A model generated the notes under the pieces. The model did not search any database and was not told where the DNA came from. It saw nothing but the letters and a program-made list of their open reading frames with translations. Shown piece after piece: positions 1 through 8,698 of a stretch of DNA of 64,000 bases (position 1 is its first letter; every line of letters begins with the position of its first letter). Location of the stretch: assembly GCF_900167135.1 (NCBI RefSeq), contig NZ_FUWZ01000001.1, positions 806,001 through 870,000 on the forward strand. Reading direction: 5' to 3'. The translations under genes were made by a program, and so were the position numbers. Source of the DNA: Chitinophaga eiseniae. Its GTDB lineage: Bacteria; Bacteroidota; Bacteroidia; Chitinophagales; Chitinophagaceae.

Positions 1-663
1 TACCGCGTCAGTGTTAACTACAACAAAGTACCCCTGGACAATATTCGCCAATGGAACAGCTTTCAGGGCGACGGTCTGAAGAAAGACAGCTACATCATTG
101 TCGGCTACCTGAAAGGAGGCAGCGGCGCTACTGTTGCAGCTCCGGCACCGGCCCCCGCTCCCCGCAAGGAGGTGGTGAAAAACGAGCCGAAAGAACAGAC
201 ACCTCCGGCAGAACCTGTAACGCCTCCGGCAACAGAAGCACCCCGTAAAGAAGTGAAAAAAGAAGCCGAAGCCCGCCCGGTAACAGACACCCCGGAAACC
301 GCGCCAGCGCCTGCCCCGGCTCCGAAACCGGCAGCACCCGTAGTGGCCAGCGGCGACTTCGAGAAGCTGTACGATCAACAGACCAGCGGCGGTAAAAAAG
401 CCACCACAGAGAAAGGCCCCGGCACCTGGTTTAAAAGCAACGCGGTAGGTAAATACTACGCGCTGCACAACACAGCAGCCCGCGGTACGATCATCAAAGT
501 CACCAACCCGCTCAACGGTAAAGCCATCTACGCCAAAGTACTGGACGTGATCCCGCAGATGAAATCCAACGCAGGCCTCATCATAAAACTGAGCGATGGC
601 GCTATGCAGGCGCTGGGCACTACAGACGCCCGCTTCTACTGCGAACTGAGCTACGATAATTAG
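1..663 (+). CDS. LysM / RlpA-like double-psi barrel cell-wall protein (5' partial)
   Basis: The gene enters from the left edge; frame 1 is open from base 1 to the TAG at 661-663, giving 220 visible codons. The first ~38 residues look like the end of a LysM peptidoglycan-binding domain (LDNIRQWN, then a run ending GYLKGG). A long Ala/Pro/Lys/Glu-rich linker follows (about residues 45-118), then a compact domain with TWFKSN, ALHNTAARGTIIKVTNP and AKVLDVIP that resembles the RlpA-like double-psi beta-barrel. The likely role is peptidoglycan binding or remodelling in the periplasm. The N-terminus, any signal peptide and further LysM repeats lie outside the window, so the full architecture is unknown. 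Confidence 0.75.
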   Translation, partial: YRVSVNYNKVPLDNIRQWNSFQGDGLKKDSYIIVGYLKGGSGATVAAPAPAPAPRKEVVKNEPKEQTPPAEPVTPPATEAPRKEVKKEAEARPVTDTPETAPAPAPAPKPAAPVVASGDFEKLYDQQTSGGKKATTEKGPGTWFKSNAVGKYYALHNTAARGTIIKVTNPLNGKAIYAKVLDVIPQMKSNAGLIIKLSDGAMQALGTTDARFYCELSYDN

Positions 664-667
664 TTCC

Positions 668-828
668 CGCAAAGCACGCAAAGGCGCCAAGCAGCAAAGA
701 CGCAAAGAATAAAATATAAGCGAACCAAGAAAGCAAAGGAGCGAAGATCATATTTTGATCTTCGCTCCTTTGCTTTCTTATAATTCTTATTAGTCCTTTG
801 CGTCTTTGCTGCTTGGCGCCTTTGCGTG
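668..828. repeat. Nested long palindrome, GCAAAG family, copy A
   Basis: Two perfect stems are nested. The outer arms are 675-707 and 796-828 (33 nt, no mismatch) and are made of GCAAAG words. The inner arms are 727-750 and 756-779 (24 nt, no mismatch) around the loop TATTT. The element fills the gap between the convergent cell-wall gene and fmt and stops 1 base before the fmt stop codon. It could fold into a very stable hairpin in RNA from either strand. The inner stem is shared with copies near 44.1 and 57.9 kb. Confidence 0.9.
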
Positions 829-829
829 G

Positions 830-1756
830 CTAAAAACGGTATCCCCGCAGAAACGCCTCGGTATCCATCCGTTTCTTGCCTTCCAGCTGCACCTCATCGA
901 GATAAAGGTAACCATCCGGCGCCGCCATCCTCACATAGGTCTTTTGGTCTGTGTCGAATTCGCCGGGAGCGATAGACGGTTTTCCCGGCTCCTTATGCGC
1001 TTTGTATATTTTGATGCTTTTGCCTTGTAACGTTGTCCAGGCGGCAGGATAGGGGCTCAGGCCGCGTACGAGATTATATATTTTGTCCAATGGCTCCTGC
1101 CAGTTGATCTGACAGGTTTCCTTGAATATTTTCGGCGCATGTTTGATATCTTCGGCGGCGATGGTTGCCTGTGGCGTTTCCTGTGCATTACCTGCGGCAA
1201 TGGCCTGTACGGTTTTTAACAGCAGGCGGGCGCCGGTATGCATCAGCTCATCATGCAGCTCACCCGCAGTTTCATCTTCGCGGATGGCAACTTTGTCGGA
1301 CAGGAGGATATCGCCGGTATCAATTTCGTGCTGTAGTTTGAAAGTCGTAACACCGGAAGTTGTTTCGCCGTTGATGATGGCCCAGTTGATGGGCGCCGCG
1401 CCGCGGTAGTTGGGCAACAGTGACGCATGTACGTTGATGGTGCCTTCCGGAGGCATATTCCACACCATTTCCGGCAGCATACGGAAAGCCACCACCACCT
1501 GCAGGTCTGCTTTAAGTGCGGCCAGCTGTGCGATGAACTCCGGATTTTTCAGTTTCTCCGGTTGCAATACGGTTAACCCTTTGCTGACAGCATATTTTTT
1601 AACGGCGCTCTCCTGCATTTGCAGGCCACGGCCGGCGGGCTTGTCGGGCGCGGTGATCACGCCCACGATATTAAATCCGTTCTCTACCAGTATATCAAGG
1701 GATGCTACTGCGAAATCAGGCGTCCCCATAAAAACGATGCGAAGCTGTTTGTTCAT
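830..1756 (-). CDS. fmt: Methionyl-tRNA formyltransferase
   Basis: A 308-residue protein that formylates initiator Met-tRNA using 10-formyl-tetrahydrofolate in the cytosol. The N-terminal Rossmann formyltransferase domain carries IVFMGTPDFA at the start, the HASLLPNYRGAAP signature and EIDTGDIL. N108, H110 and D146 line up with the catalytic Asn/His/Asp of the E. coli enzyme. The C-terminal ~100 residues correspond to the tRNA-binding domain. The ATG at 1756 was chosen because the in-frame alternative upstream is TTG at 1765, which lies inside a promoter-like element. It lies just downstream of the muramidase gene on the same strand and ends against palindrome copy A. Confidence 0.96.
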   Translation of the reverse strand: MNKQLRIVFMGTPDFAVASLDILVENGFNIVGVITAPDKPAGRGLQMQESAVKKYAVSKGLTVLQPEKLKNPEFIAQLAALKADLQVVVAFRMLPEMVWNMPPEGTINVHASLLPNYRGAAPINWAIINGETTSGVTTFKLQHEIDTGDILLSDKVAIREDETAGELHDELMHTGARLLLKTVQAIAAGNAQETPQATIAAEDIKHAPKIFKETCQINWQEPLDKIYNLVRGLSPYPAAWTTLQGKSIKIYKAHKEPGKPSIAPGEFDTDQKTYVRMAAPDGYLYLDEVQLEGKKRMDTEAFLRGYRF

Positions 1757-1762
1757 AGACCG

Positions 1763-1770
1763 CAAAAGTA
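1763..1770 (-). promoter_or_regulatory. Bacteroidota -7 promoter element before fmt
   Basis: TACTTTTG on the minus strand matches TAnnTTTG. Only six bases separate it from the fmt ATG, so a transcript from here would have almost no leader. No clear TTG -33 box is visible at the usual distance. Confidence 0.4.
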
Positions 1771-1776
1771 AATCAA

Positions 1777-2949
1777 TTATTCCTCGTACAGCAGGTATTT
1801 TGCACGGATGGCTTTAAACCGCTGCAGCCCCGGTTCCCAGCTTCTGCGGATGTCTGCTTCCGACAGGCCGTTTTTGATTTGCTGCTGTAATTGTGCATTG
1901 CCTGCCAGTTTATTGAAGAAGTTGTTAAAGAATTTATCTTTTTCGGGATACAGTGCATATGCCTGCAGCAACCATTTCAACGCTATCTGGCGGCCTTTTG
2001 CGGGCGCCGCTTCGGGCGCTTTGCTCAGATCGAAGCCGTAACACAACTGATCTTTCAACGGCGGGTTTTTAGCGCCGGGTACGCTGCGTGGCGTAAAAGA
2101 AAAACCCTTCTTAGGGAACAACGGGGAGCCAAACAGTTGGAAAGGCTTGTCGGTGCCGCGTCCCAGGCTGACAGGCGTGCCCTCGAAGAAACAAAGGGAG
2201 GTGTACAGGTTCACCGCCGCCATGTCAGGCAGATTGGGAGACGGTGCAACCGGCAAACGATAATACGTATGGTGCGTGTAGTTTTCGCAGGGGATAACGG
2301 TCAACCTGCATTTGACACCTTTGTTGAGCCAGCCTTCGCCATTGAGCATCTGTGCGTATTCTCCTACGGTCATGCCATGTACGATGGGGATGGGCTGCAT
2401 ACCTACAAAGGAGCGGAAAGCCGTGTCCAGTACAGGTCCGTCCACATAGTCGCCATTGGGATTGGGCCGGTCGAGCACGATGATGGGTTTGTTGTTGGCT
2501 GCGGCAGACTCCATGAGTTCCTGCAGGGAAGAGATGTAGGTATAGAAACGGGCGCCTACGTCCTGTACGTCGAAGATGAGCACGTCTACATCCTGCAGAT
2601 CGGCTGCTGTGGCTTTCCGGTGCTGGCCGTAGAGTGATACGACGGGCAGCCCGGTATTTTTATCGGTGCTGTTACCCACTTTCTCACCGGCGTCAGCCTG
2701 GCCGCGAAAGCCGTGCTCAGGGCTGAAAATCTTGGTGATGTGTACCTGTAGTTTCAGCAGTGTGTCTACCAGGTGCGCCTGGCCGATGGTAGCGGTTTGG
2801 TTGACGAGCAGGGCCACCCGCTTGTTTTGCAGCAGCGGCAGGTACTGACTGGTTTGTGCGGCGCCCGGTATCACATGGGTGGCGTACTGCGCCTGTGCGG
2901 AGGCGAGCAGGCAGCATAAAAGCGTGCAGAGGATTAATATACGGTTCAT
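1777..2949 (-). CDS. NamZ-type (DUF1343) exo-beta-N-acetylmuramidase, secreted
   Basis: A 390-residue protein of the DUF1343 family, whose Bacillus subtilis member NamZ (YbbC) removes terminal N-acetylmuramic acid from peptidoglycan fragments. The start at 2949 gives a clean signal peptide (MNRILILCTLLCCLLASAQA), so export to the periplasm or beyond is expected. Family features seen are LLVNQTA, FSPEHGFRG, SLYG, VLIFDVQDVGARFYTYI and LDRPNPNGDYVDGP. It lies upstream of fmt on the same strand with a 20-base gap. The family is clear; the muramidase activity is inferred from NamZ. Confidence 0.85.
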   Translation of the reverse strand: MNRILILCTLLCCLLASAQAQYATHVIPGAAQTSQYLPLLQNKRVALLVNQTATIGQAHLVDTLLKLQVHITKIFSPEHGFRGQADAGEKVGNSTDKNTGLPVVSLYGQHRKATAADLQDVDVLIFDVQDVGARFYTYISSLQELMESAAANNKPIIVLDRPNPNGDYVDGPVLDTAFRSFVGMQPIPIVHGMTVGEYAQMLNGEGWLNKGVKCRLTVIPCENYTHHTYYRLPVAPSPNLPDMAAVNLYTSLCFFEGTPVSLGRGTDKPFQLFGSPLFPKKGFSFTPRSVPGAKNPPLKDQLCYGFDLSKAPEAAPAKGRQIALKWLLQAYALYPEKDKFFNNFFNKLAGNAQLQQQIKNGLSEADIRRSWEPGLQRFKAIRAKYLLYEE

Positions 2950-3052
2950 GCCTGTTAAGATACGGCAAAACCCGTATGGCAGTGAGAAAAAATGGTGATA
3001 TATGGTCGGTTTTAGTATCTTGCGGCTATTATTCACTATAAACAACTAATTT

Positions 3053-3481
3053 ATGCAAGCTGTTAAAAACGGGGATACTGTGAAGGTGCACTATCAGGGC
3101 CGTTTGACCGACGGTACCATGTTTGATTCCTCCGAGGGCAGAGCGCCGCTGGAGTTCAAAGTTGGTGCGCACATGGTGATCAAAGGCTTTGAGAACGGTG
3201 TGCTGGATATGAAGCCGGGCGAGAAGAAAACAATTCATATCCCTGTTGATCAGGCATATGGTCCGAAGAATGATGAAATGATCATGGAATTTCCTAAAGC
3301 AAATATACCTCCTGACCTGAACCCGGAAGTGGGTATGGAACTGCAGATGAGCAATCCTGAAGGCCAGGTTTTCCAGGTAAGAGTTGCTGCCGTGGGTGCT
3401 GAGTTCATCACCCTGGATGCCAACCATCCGCTGGCTGGCCAGGATCTGGTGTTTGATCTGGAACTGGTGGAAATCGCATAA
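3053..3481 (+). CDS. slyD: SlyD-like FKBP-type peptidyl-prolyl cis-trans isomerase
   Basis: A 142-residue cytosolic isomerase and chaperone. The FKBP half has VKVHYQGRLTDGTMFDSS and PLEFKVGAHMVIKGFENG. The middle (about residues 70-120) is the insert-in-flap domain of the SlyD subtype, and the tail has the conserved ANHPLAGQDLVFDLELVEI. There is no signal peptide and no histidine-rich metal-binding tail, so the nickel-binding role of E. coli SlyD is not supported. It is a single gene whose end faces the thioesterase across a short hairpin. Confidence 0.9.
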   Translation: MQAVKNGDTVKVHYQGRLTDGTMFDSSEGRAPLEFKVGAHMVIKGFENGVLDMKPGEKKTIHIPVDQAYGPKNDEMIMEFPKANIPPDLNPEVGMELQMSNPEGQVFQVRVAAVGAEFITLDANHPLAGQDLVFDLELVEIA

Positions 3482-3486
3482 TAGCT

Positions 3487-3526
3487 GGTTATTTGATCAT
3501 TGAGATACTTCAATGATCAAATAACC
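3487..3526. terminator. Hairpin between convergent genes
   Basis: Perfect 17-nt arms (3487-3503 and 3510-3526) around a 6-nt loop lie between the slyD-like gene and the thioesterase. There is no strong T tract, so it is a probable shared terminator or a short intergenic palindrome. Confidence 0.6.
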
Positions 3527-3539
3527 AAACATTGATATT

Positions 3540-3932
3540 TTAGACCGGTACTTTTATAGGTACCGGTTTTTTATTTTCATCTATTGCCACAAAGGTGAAA
3601 ATACCGCTGATCGCATGTTCCCGGTGGTCAACGTACATCTGTTCCACATAGATGTCCACTCTTACTTTCAGACTGGTGTTGCCTACATGTATCACCGTGC
3701 CGATCAGCTCCACGATGGTGCCGTGCGGAATAGGTTTTTTGAAATCGATTCTGTCTGATGATACGGTGACGGTACGCATTTTCGTGAAGCGGGTAGCGGT
3801 GATAAAGGCTACTTCGTCCATCATATGCATGGCGGTGCCGCCGAAAAGGGTGTCATAATGGTTTACCGTGTTAGGAAATACCGCTTTGAAAATTCTGGTA
3901 ACGGATTTCTCGATCTGTTCTTCGTATGCCAT
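3540..3932 (-). CDS. Acyl-CoA thioesterase, hotdog fold (YciA type)
   Basis: A 130-residue protein expected to hydrolyse acyl-CoA thioesters in the cytosol. It has the hotdog helix with GGTAMHMMDEVAFITATRF, where the Asp is the usual catalytic residue, followed by VTVSSDRIDFKKPIPHGTIV and a terminal strand ending FTFVAIDENKKPVPI. The length fits a single-domain YciA/BFIT-type enzyme. It starts 8 bases after the CWC gene and probably shares its transcript. Substrate chain length cannot be read from the sequence. Confidence 0.88.
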   Translation of the reverse strand: MAYEEQIEKSVTRIFKAVFPNTVNHYDTLFGGTAMHMMDEVAFITATRFTKMRTVTVSSDRIDFKKPIPHGTIVELIGTVIHVGNTSLKVRVDIYVEQMYVDHREHAISGIFTFVAIDENKKPVPIKVPV

Positions 3933-3940
3933 GGTTTGAT

Positions 3941-4150
3941 TTATAGTGGAGCATCAGGCTGTTTTTGCAATGCGGCCTGTAATTCGCGTAAACAATTTTC
4001 GCAGAGGCAGCCCTGGTATTTTTCGCTTATCCTGAAACGTTCTTCCAGCGTGAGTGGTACCCCGCTGCACTGGCAGCGATGAATACTGTTGACCCGGCAT
4101 TCAAAAGTCCGGTTGCAGCGGGGGCAGGAGACGATTTCATGTTTCAGCAT
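3941..4150 (-). CDS. Small cysteine-rich CWC-family protein
   Basis: A 69-residue protein with seven cysteines: CPRC near the N-terminus, a single C in the next strand, CQC, and CLCENC. This spacing matches the small cysteine-rich CWC family, thought to bind metal but without a known function. There is no signal peptide, so it is cytosolic. It is the first gene of a probable two-gene unit with the thioesterase and has a -7 promoter element just four bases before its ATG. Confidence 0.75.
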   Translation of the reverse strand: MLKHEIVSCPRCNRTFECRVNSIHRCQCSGVPLTLEERFRISEKYQGCLCENCLRELQAALQKQPDAPL

Positions 4151-4154
4151 GTGC

Positions 4155-4162
4155 CAAATGTA
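4155..4162 (-). promoter_or_regulatory. -7 promoter element before the CWC gene
   Basis: TACATTTG on the minus strand matches TAnnTTTG and ends four bases before the ATG at 4150. Transcription would begin at or next to the start codon, giving a leaderless or near-leaderless message. No TTG -33 box was found. Confidence 0.4.
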
Positions 4163-4183
4163 CGAAATGCTGAAGGAATGAAA

Positions 4184-6472
4184 TTACACCAGTTGTTTTC
4201 TCACTTCACGGGCAGCCTGTACCATGTTACGCAATGACATTTCCGTTTCCGGCCATTTCCTTGTTTTGAGGCCACAGTCAGGATTTACCCAGAGATTGCG
4301 GGCGGGCAGGAGTTCAGCTGCACGCTGCAGCAGTTTGCCCATTTCTGCTACGCCTGGCACACGGGGGGAGTGTATATCGTATACGCCCGGCCCTGTTTCA
4401 TTAGGGTAGCGGAACTGCGCAAAGGCTTCCAGCAGCTCCATCTGCGAGCGGGAAGTTTCCATGGTGATCACATCTGCGTCCATAGCGGCTATGTGGGCGA
4501 TGATATCATTGAATTCTGCGTAGCACATATGCGTGTGTATCTGTGTGGTGTCCTGCACGGGCGCTACCGACAGGCGGAAGGCATCGACAGCCTGCTTCAG
4601 GTAGGTGTCCTGCTGACTTTTGCGCAGGGGCAGTCCTTCGCGCAGCGCCGGTTCATCTACCTGTATAATGGCTATACCGGCATCTTCCAGGTCTTTCACT
4701 TCATCACGGATAGCCAGCGCTATCTGAAATGCTGTATCCATGCGGGGCTGATCGTTTCTTACAAATGACCATTGCAGAATGGTGACAGGACCGGTCAGCA
4801 TGCCTTTCACTGGTTTACCGGTAAGTGATTGCGCATACCGGCTCCAGGCAACGGTCATCGGCTGTGGGCGCCATACATCGCCGTAGATAACGGGTGGTTT
4901 TACGCAGCGCGAACCATAACTCTGTACCCAGCCGTTTTGCGTGAAGGCGAAACCTTCCAGCTGCTCGCCGAAATACTCTACCATGTCGTTGCGCTCAAAC
5001 TCGCCGTGCACCAGCACATCCAGGCCCAGCGATTCCTGCCATGAGATGGCTTCCCGGATAGCGACGCTGATGTCCTGATCGTATTGTTCAGCGCTGATAT
5101 GCCCTTTTTTGAGATTGGAGCGCAGCTGTCGTATTTCCACGGTCTGAGGGAACGAACCGATGGTGGTGGTTGGCAGCAACGGCAGTTGCAGCTTTTCCTG
5201 CTGTAGGGGCTGACGTTCGGTAAAGCTGTGCGCACGTGAGAAATCATCCGGCGTGATACCTGAAAGCCGCGCTTTCACTGCCGGTACATGAATGCCTGGC
5301 GCCGTTTTCCGTTGTTCCATCACCTGCTGGTTCTCCGCCAGCAGCGAGGTATCCCCGGCAATGATTTTTTTCAGGGAGATGACTTCCTGTACTTTCTGCC
5401 GCGCAAAGGCCATCCATTGTTTCACATCTGCCTTGAGGGCTGTTTCATCGTCCAGGTTGTATGGCACATGCAGCAGCGAGCAGGAGGTGGCCAGCATGAC
5501 GCGTTCTGTGCCCAGCGCCGCGGTGGCGCGGTTGATCAGCGCCAGCGAGGCGGCGTAGTCGTTTTTCCAGATGTTGCGGCCGTCTACCACGCCCAGTGAT
5601 AGCTGCATATTTTCAGGAAGCATTTTCAGGAGGCTGTCCACCTGTTCCGGTGCGCGGACAAGGTCTATATGCAGCGCATTTACAGGCAGCTGCAAAGCCA
5701 GTTCTGTATTATCTTCCAGCGCGCCAAAGTAAGTGGTGAGCAACAGTTTCAGGTCCGGGAACGCTTCACGGATAGCGGTGTAAGCCAGCTGGTACAGTAT
5801 TTTATCAGCAGGTTCGAGGTCAGTCACCAGAGAGGGCTCATCAAGCTGTATCCAGTCGGCCCCGGCATTGCGGAGGGCGGCCAGCAGTTCGAGATAGGCG
5901 GGTAGCAGCTGTTGCAATAAGGATGCGCGGGTAACGCCGGCCGTCTTTATTTTGCCACAGAGGATGTATGTCACAGGCCCTATCAGTACAGGTTTGGTGC
6001 GGATGCCCTGTTGCAGCGCCTCCTGGAACTCCAGTATGCTCTTACGGGATTGCAGGCTGTAAGTCTGACTGTCATCAAATTCAGGTACCAGGTAGTGATA
6101 GTTGGTATCAAACCATTTGGTCATTTCCACCGCCGTGAGATCGAAGCCATTCTTCTGATAACCCCTTGCCATGGCGAAGTACAGCTCCAGGCAGTGCGGG
6201 TTGGCAAAAGACCGGCGCAGCTCCTGGAAGCGGGCGGGTATCACGCCCAGGGCCATGCTCATGTCCAGCATCTGATCATAAAAAGAAAAATCGTTGGAGG
6301 GTATCAGGTCTATGCCTGCCTGATGAAGGGTTTCCCAGTGCTCTTTTCGTAGTAGCCTGGCCGTTAGTTCCAGTTTCTCCAGGGAAATTTTACCTGCCCA
6401 GTAATTTTCACAGGCTTTCTTCAGTTCTCGCTGGCTGCCTATTCTGGGGTAGCCTGGAATATTGGTAATCAT
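4184..6472 (-). CDS. metE: Cobalamin-independent methionine synthase
   Basis: A 762-residue enzyme that transfers a methyl group from methyltetrahydrofolate-triglutamate to homocysteine, the last step of methionine synthesis. Both halves are present: an N-terminal barrel beginning TNIPGYPRIGSQRELKKA and a catalytic C-terminal barrel. The zinc ligands are visible as His and Cys in IHTHMCYAEF, Glu in ITMETSRSQ and Cys in NPDCGLKTR. The ATG at 6472 gives the usual family N-terminus; the in-frame TTG at 6499 lies inside the promoter. Single-gene unit. No S-adenosylmethionine or cobalamin riboswitch is apparent in the short leader. Confidence 0.97.
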   Translation of the reverse strand: MITNIPGYPRIGSQRELKKACENYWAGKISLEKLELTARLLRKEHWETLHQAGIDLIPSNDFSFYDQMLDMSMALGVIPARFQELRRSFANPHCLELYFAMARGYQKNGFDLTAVEMTKWFDTNYHYLVPEFDDSQTYSLQSRKSILEFQEALQQGIRTKPVLIGPVTYILCGKIKTAGVTRASLLQQLLPAYLELLAALRNAGADWIQLDEPSLVTDLEPADKILYQLAYTAIREAFPDLKLLLTTYFGALEDNTELALQLPVNALHIDLVRAPEQVDSLLKMLPENMQLSLGVVDGRNIWKNDYAASLALINRATAALGTERVMLATSCSLLHVPYNLDDETALKADVKQWMAFARQKVQEVISLKKIIAGDTSLLAENQQVMEQRKTAPGIHVPAVKARLSGITPDDFSRAHSFTERQPLQQEKLQLPLLPTTTIGSFPQTVEIRQLRSNLKKGHISAEQYDQDISVAIREAISWQESLGLDVLVHGEFERNDMVEYFGEQLEGFAFTQNGWVQSYGSRCVKPPVIYGDVWRPQPMTVAWSRYAQSLTGKPVKGMLTGPVTILQWSFVRNDQPRMDTAFQIALAIRDEVKDLEDAGIAIIQVDEPALREGLPLRKSQQDTYLKQAVDAFRLSVAPVQDTTQIHTHMCYAEFNDIIAHIAAMDADVITMETSRSQMELLEAFAQFRYPNETGPGVYDIHSPRVPGVAEMGKLLQRAAELLPARNLWVNPDCGLKTRKWPETEMSLRNMVQAAREVRKQLV

Positions 6473-6496
6473 ATACAGGATGGTTTTTGTTCCCGG

Positions 6497-6504
6497 CAAA
6501 CCTA
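6497..6504 (-). promoter_or_regulatory. -7 promoter element before metE
   Basis: TAGGTTTG on the minus strand matches TAnnTTTG and lies 24 bases before the metE ATG, leaving a leader of about 20 nt. This is too short for a known methionine-responsive riboswitch. No TTG was found at the -33 distance. Confidence 0.45.
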
Positions 6505-6655
6505 TTAATATTGTATGTTTGTTTTATTAATATTGAAAAAATTGGTGTTTTGTAGTAGAAAAATGGTCTTTTGTAGAATTTTTTACTGAAACGACTATTG
6601 TGAGCGATGGTTAAACAGAACAATTTACGGCAAAAGGGTGCACCGGTTTTTTCCT

Positions 6656-6663
6656 TACGTTTG
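6656..6663 (+). promoter_or_regulatory. -7 promoter element before pepT
   Basis: TACGTTTG matches TAnnTTTG and ends four bases before the pepT ATG at 6668, the same geometry as the CWC gene. The message would start at or next to the ATG. Confidence 0.45.
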
Positions 6664-6667
6664 CAAT

Positions 6668-7915
6668 ATGTTTACAAATTACTCATATACTGTTGATACG
6701 CGCTTTATTCGTTACGCGCAAATAGATACACAATCCGATCCGCAAAGCACCAGCTTTCCCACTACAGAAAAACAGAAAGACCTGTCCCGTCTGCTGGTAA
6801 AGGAATTGCACGAGATGGGCATCACCGATGCGGAACTCGACGAACATGGTTACGTCTATGCCACTATTCCGGCCAATACCGACAAACAGGTGCCGGTCAT
6901 CTGTTTCTGTTCCCATGTGGACACCTCCTCCGACAGCAGCGGCACCGGTGTGAAACCGATCGTGCATCGTGCCTATGATGGTGGTAATATCGTATTACCG
7001 GATGATAAGAACGTGGTGATCAGCCCGCGGGAGCATCCTTACCTGGCCGGCAAAAAGGGAGATGACATCATTACCGCCAGCGGCACAACGCTGCTTGGTG
7101 CTGACGATAAAGCCGGCGTAGCGGAAATTATGGACGCCGCTCATTTTCTGATGACGCATCCGGAAGTAAAGCACGGCGCCATCCGCATCCTGTTCACTCC
7201 TGATGAAGAAGTGGGCCGCGGCGTGGAAAAAGTAGATATGAAAAAACTCGCCGCTCAATTTGGTTATACCATGGATGGCGGTGAACTGGGATCACTGGAA
7301 GACGAAAACTTTTCTGCCGACGGCGCTAAAATCACGGTATATGGCGTAAGCGCGCATCCCGGTTCAGCGAAAGACAAGCTGGTAAGCGCTATCAAGATCG
7401 CCAGCGAGATCGTGGACGCTTTGCCGAAAGACAGCCTTTCTCCAGAAACAACGGAAGACAGGGAAGGGTTTATCCACCCGGTACGTATAAGCGGCACCGT
7501 AGAAAAAACAGAGATTGATTTTATTATCCGTGACTTCACCACTGCCCACCTGGAATCTCACGAGGCCTTCCTGCGCCGCCAGATGGAGAAGGTGCTGGAG
7601 CGTTATCCTGAAGCCCGGGCCACACTGAAAGTCAACGAGCAATACCGCAATATGAAAGAGGTGCTGGACCTGCATCCGGAAGTGACTGCGTATGCAGCGG
7701 AGGCTATCCGCCGTGCGGGCATACAGCCGTTGAAAATGAGCATCCGTGGCGGTACTGATGGTTCCCGCCTGTCTTTCATGGGATTGCCCTGCCCTAATAT
7801 TTTTACCGGTGAAATGGCCCTCCACAGCAAACAGGAGTATGTCAGCATACAGGATATGCAAAAAGCGGTGCAAACAATCGTATATCTGGCACAAGTTTGG
7901 GAGGAAAAGGCCTGA
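6668..7915 (+). CDS. pepT: Peptidase T (tripeptide aminopeptidase, M20 family)
   Basis: A 415-residue cytosolic zinc aminopeptidase that releases the N-terminal residue of tripeptides. Metal and catalytic motifs appear in order: CSHVDTSSD (first His and Asp), LLGADDKAG (bridging Asp), FTPDEEVGRG (catalytic and metal Glu), TMDGGELG, and the late RGGTDGSRLSFMG. The dimerisation domain begins at about SAHPGSAKDKLV. Length agrees with PepT. The ATG at 6668 matches family N-termini (FTNYSYTVDTRFIRYAQ) better than the GTG at 6638. Confidence 0.96.
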   Translation: MFTNYSYTVDTRFIRYAQIDTQSDPQSTSFPTTEKQKDLSRLLVKELHEMGITDAELDEHGYVYATIPANTDKQVPVICFCSHVDTSSDSSGTGVKPIVHRAYDGGNIVLPDDKNVVISPREHPYLAGKKGDDIITASGTTLLGADDKAGVAEIMDAAHFLMTHPEVKHGAIRILFTPDEEVGRGVEKVDMKKLAAQFGYTMDGGELGSLEDENFSADGAKITVYGVSAHPGSAKDKLVSAIKIASEIVDALPKDSLSPETTEDREGFIHPVRISGTVEKTEIDFIIRDFTTAHLESHEAFLRRQMEKVLERYPEARATLKVNEQYRNMKEVLDLHPEVTAYAAEAIRRAGIQPLKMSIRGGTDGSRLSFMGLPCPNIFTGEMALHSKQEYVSIQDMQKAVQTIVYLAQVWEEKA

Positions 7916-7973
7916 TCAGTTACGTATTTCGTAATTATTTTACTATTTTAACCGTTAATAGAAGAAAATCCAC

Positions 7974-8687
7974 ATGATACTAGGGCTTATCACATTATTG
8001 CAGGATACATTGCTTCCGAAGGCCGATTCTTTAGCGCAGGCCGCCAATGCAGCTGCAGCACCACCACAAGAGATACACCTGATCGACATGCTCATGAAAG
8101 GGGGCGTACTCATGATACCATTGGGTATTCTCTCCGTTATAGCGGTATTTGTGTTTGTAGAAAGATATCTGACCATTGCAAAGGCGGGCCGTCTGGAAGA
8201 TAACTTTATGCCGATGATCCGTGATCAGATCACTACCGGCAATATTATGGGCGCCCGTTCCCTCGCCAAAAACACGCAGGGGCCTATCGCACGGATGATC
8301 GACAAAGGCCTGCAACGCATCGGAAAACCGATCGATTCCATTGAGAAGTCTATGGAAAATGTGGGTAAACTGGAGATCTACCGGATGGAAAAAAATCTGG
8401 TGATCCTCTCCATCATCGCCGGTATTGCGCCGATGTTCGGGTTTCTGGGGACCATCGCGGGTATGATCCAGACCTTCTTCAACATCTCTATCACCTCCGA
8501 TATTACCCTCGGCACCATCGCGGGTGGTATTTATGTGAAGATGATCACCTCGGCTACCGGTCTGATCATCGGTATTGTGGCCTTTATCGGTTACAGTTTC
8601 CTGAATGCACAGATAGACAAGGTTGTTAACAAGATGGAAGGCGCTGCAGCAGAGTTTACTGACATTCTGCAGGAACCCACCCGCTAA
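7974..8687 (+). CDS. exbB: MotA/TolQ/ExbB proton channel protein
   Basis: A 237-residue inner-membrane channel subunit that harvests proton motive force for TonB- or Tol-type energy transfer to the outer membrane. Three membrane segments are visible, near residues 45-65 (MIPLGILSVIAVFVF), 142-170 (IIAGIAPMFGFLGTIAGM) and 183-207 (TSATGLIIGIVAFIGYSF), with the conserved GFLGTIAGM stretch. The N-terminal ~35 residues may form an extra hydrophobic stretch. exbD follows after 11 bases. No tonB gene is adjacent, so the TonB partner is presumably elsewhere. Confidence 0.93.
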   Translation: MILGLITLLQDTLLPKADSLAQAANAAAAPPQEIHLIDMLMKGGVLMIPLGILSVIAVFVFVERYLTIAKAGRLEDNFMPMIRDQITTGNIMGARSLAKNTQGPIARMIDKGLQRIGKPIDSIEKSMENVGKLEIYRMEKNLVILSIIAGIAPMFGFLGTIAGMIQTFFNISITSDITLGTIAGGIYVKMITSATGLIIGIVAFIGYSFLNAQIDKVVNKMEGAAAEFTDILQEPTR

Positions 8688-8698
8688 AACCACCACTC

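Noticed and set aside
6473..6655. A methionine-responsive riboswitch before metE
   Set aside because: The predicted leader is only about 20 nt and no conserved riboswitch core could be seen in the divergent gap.
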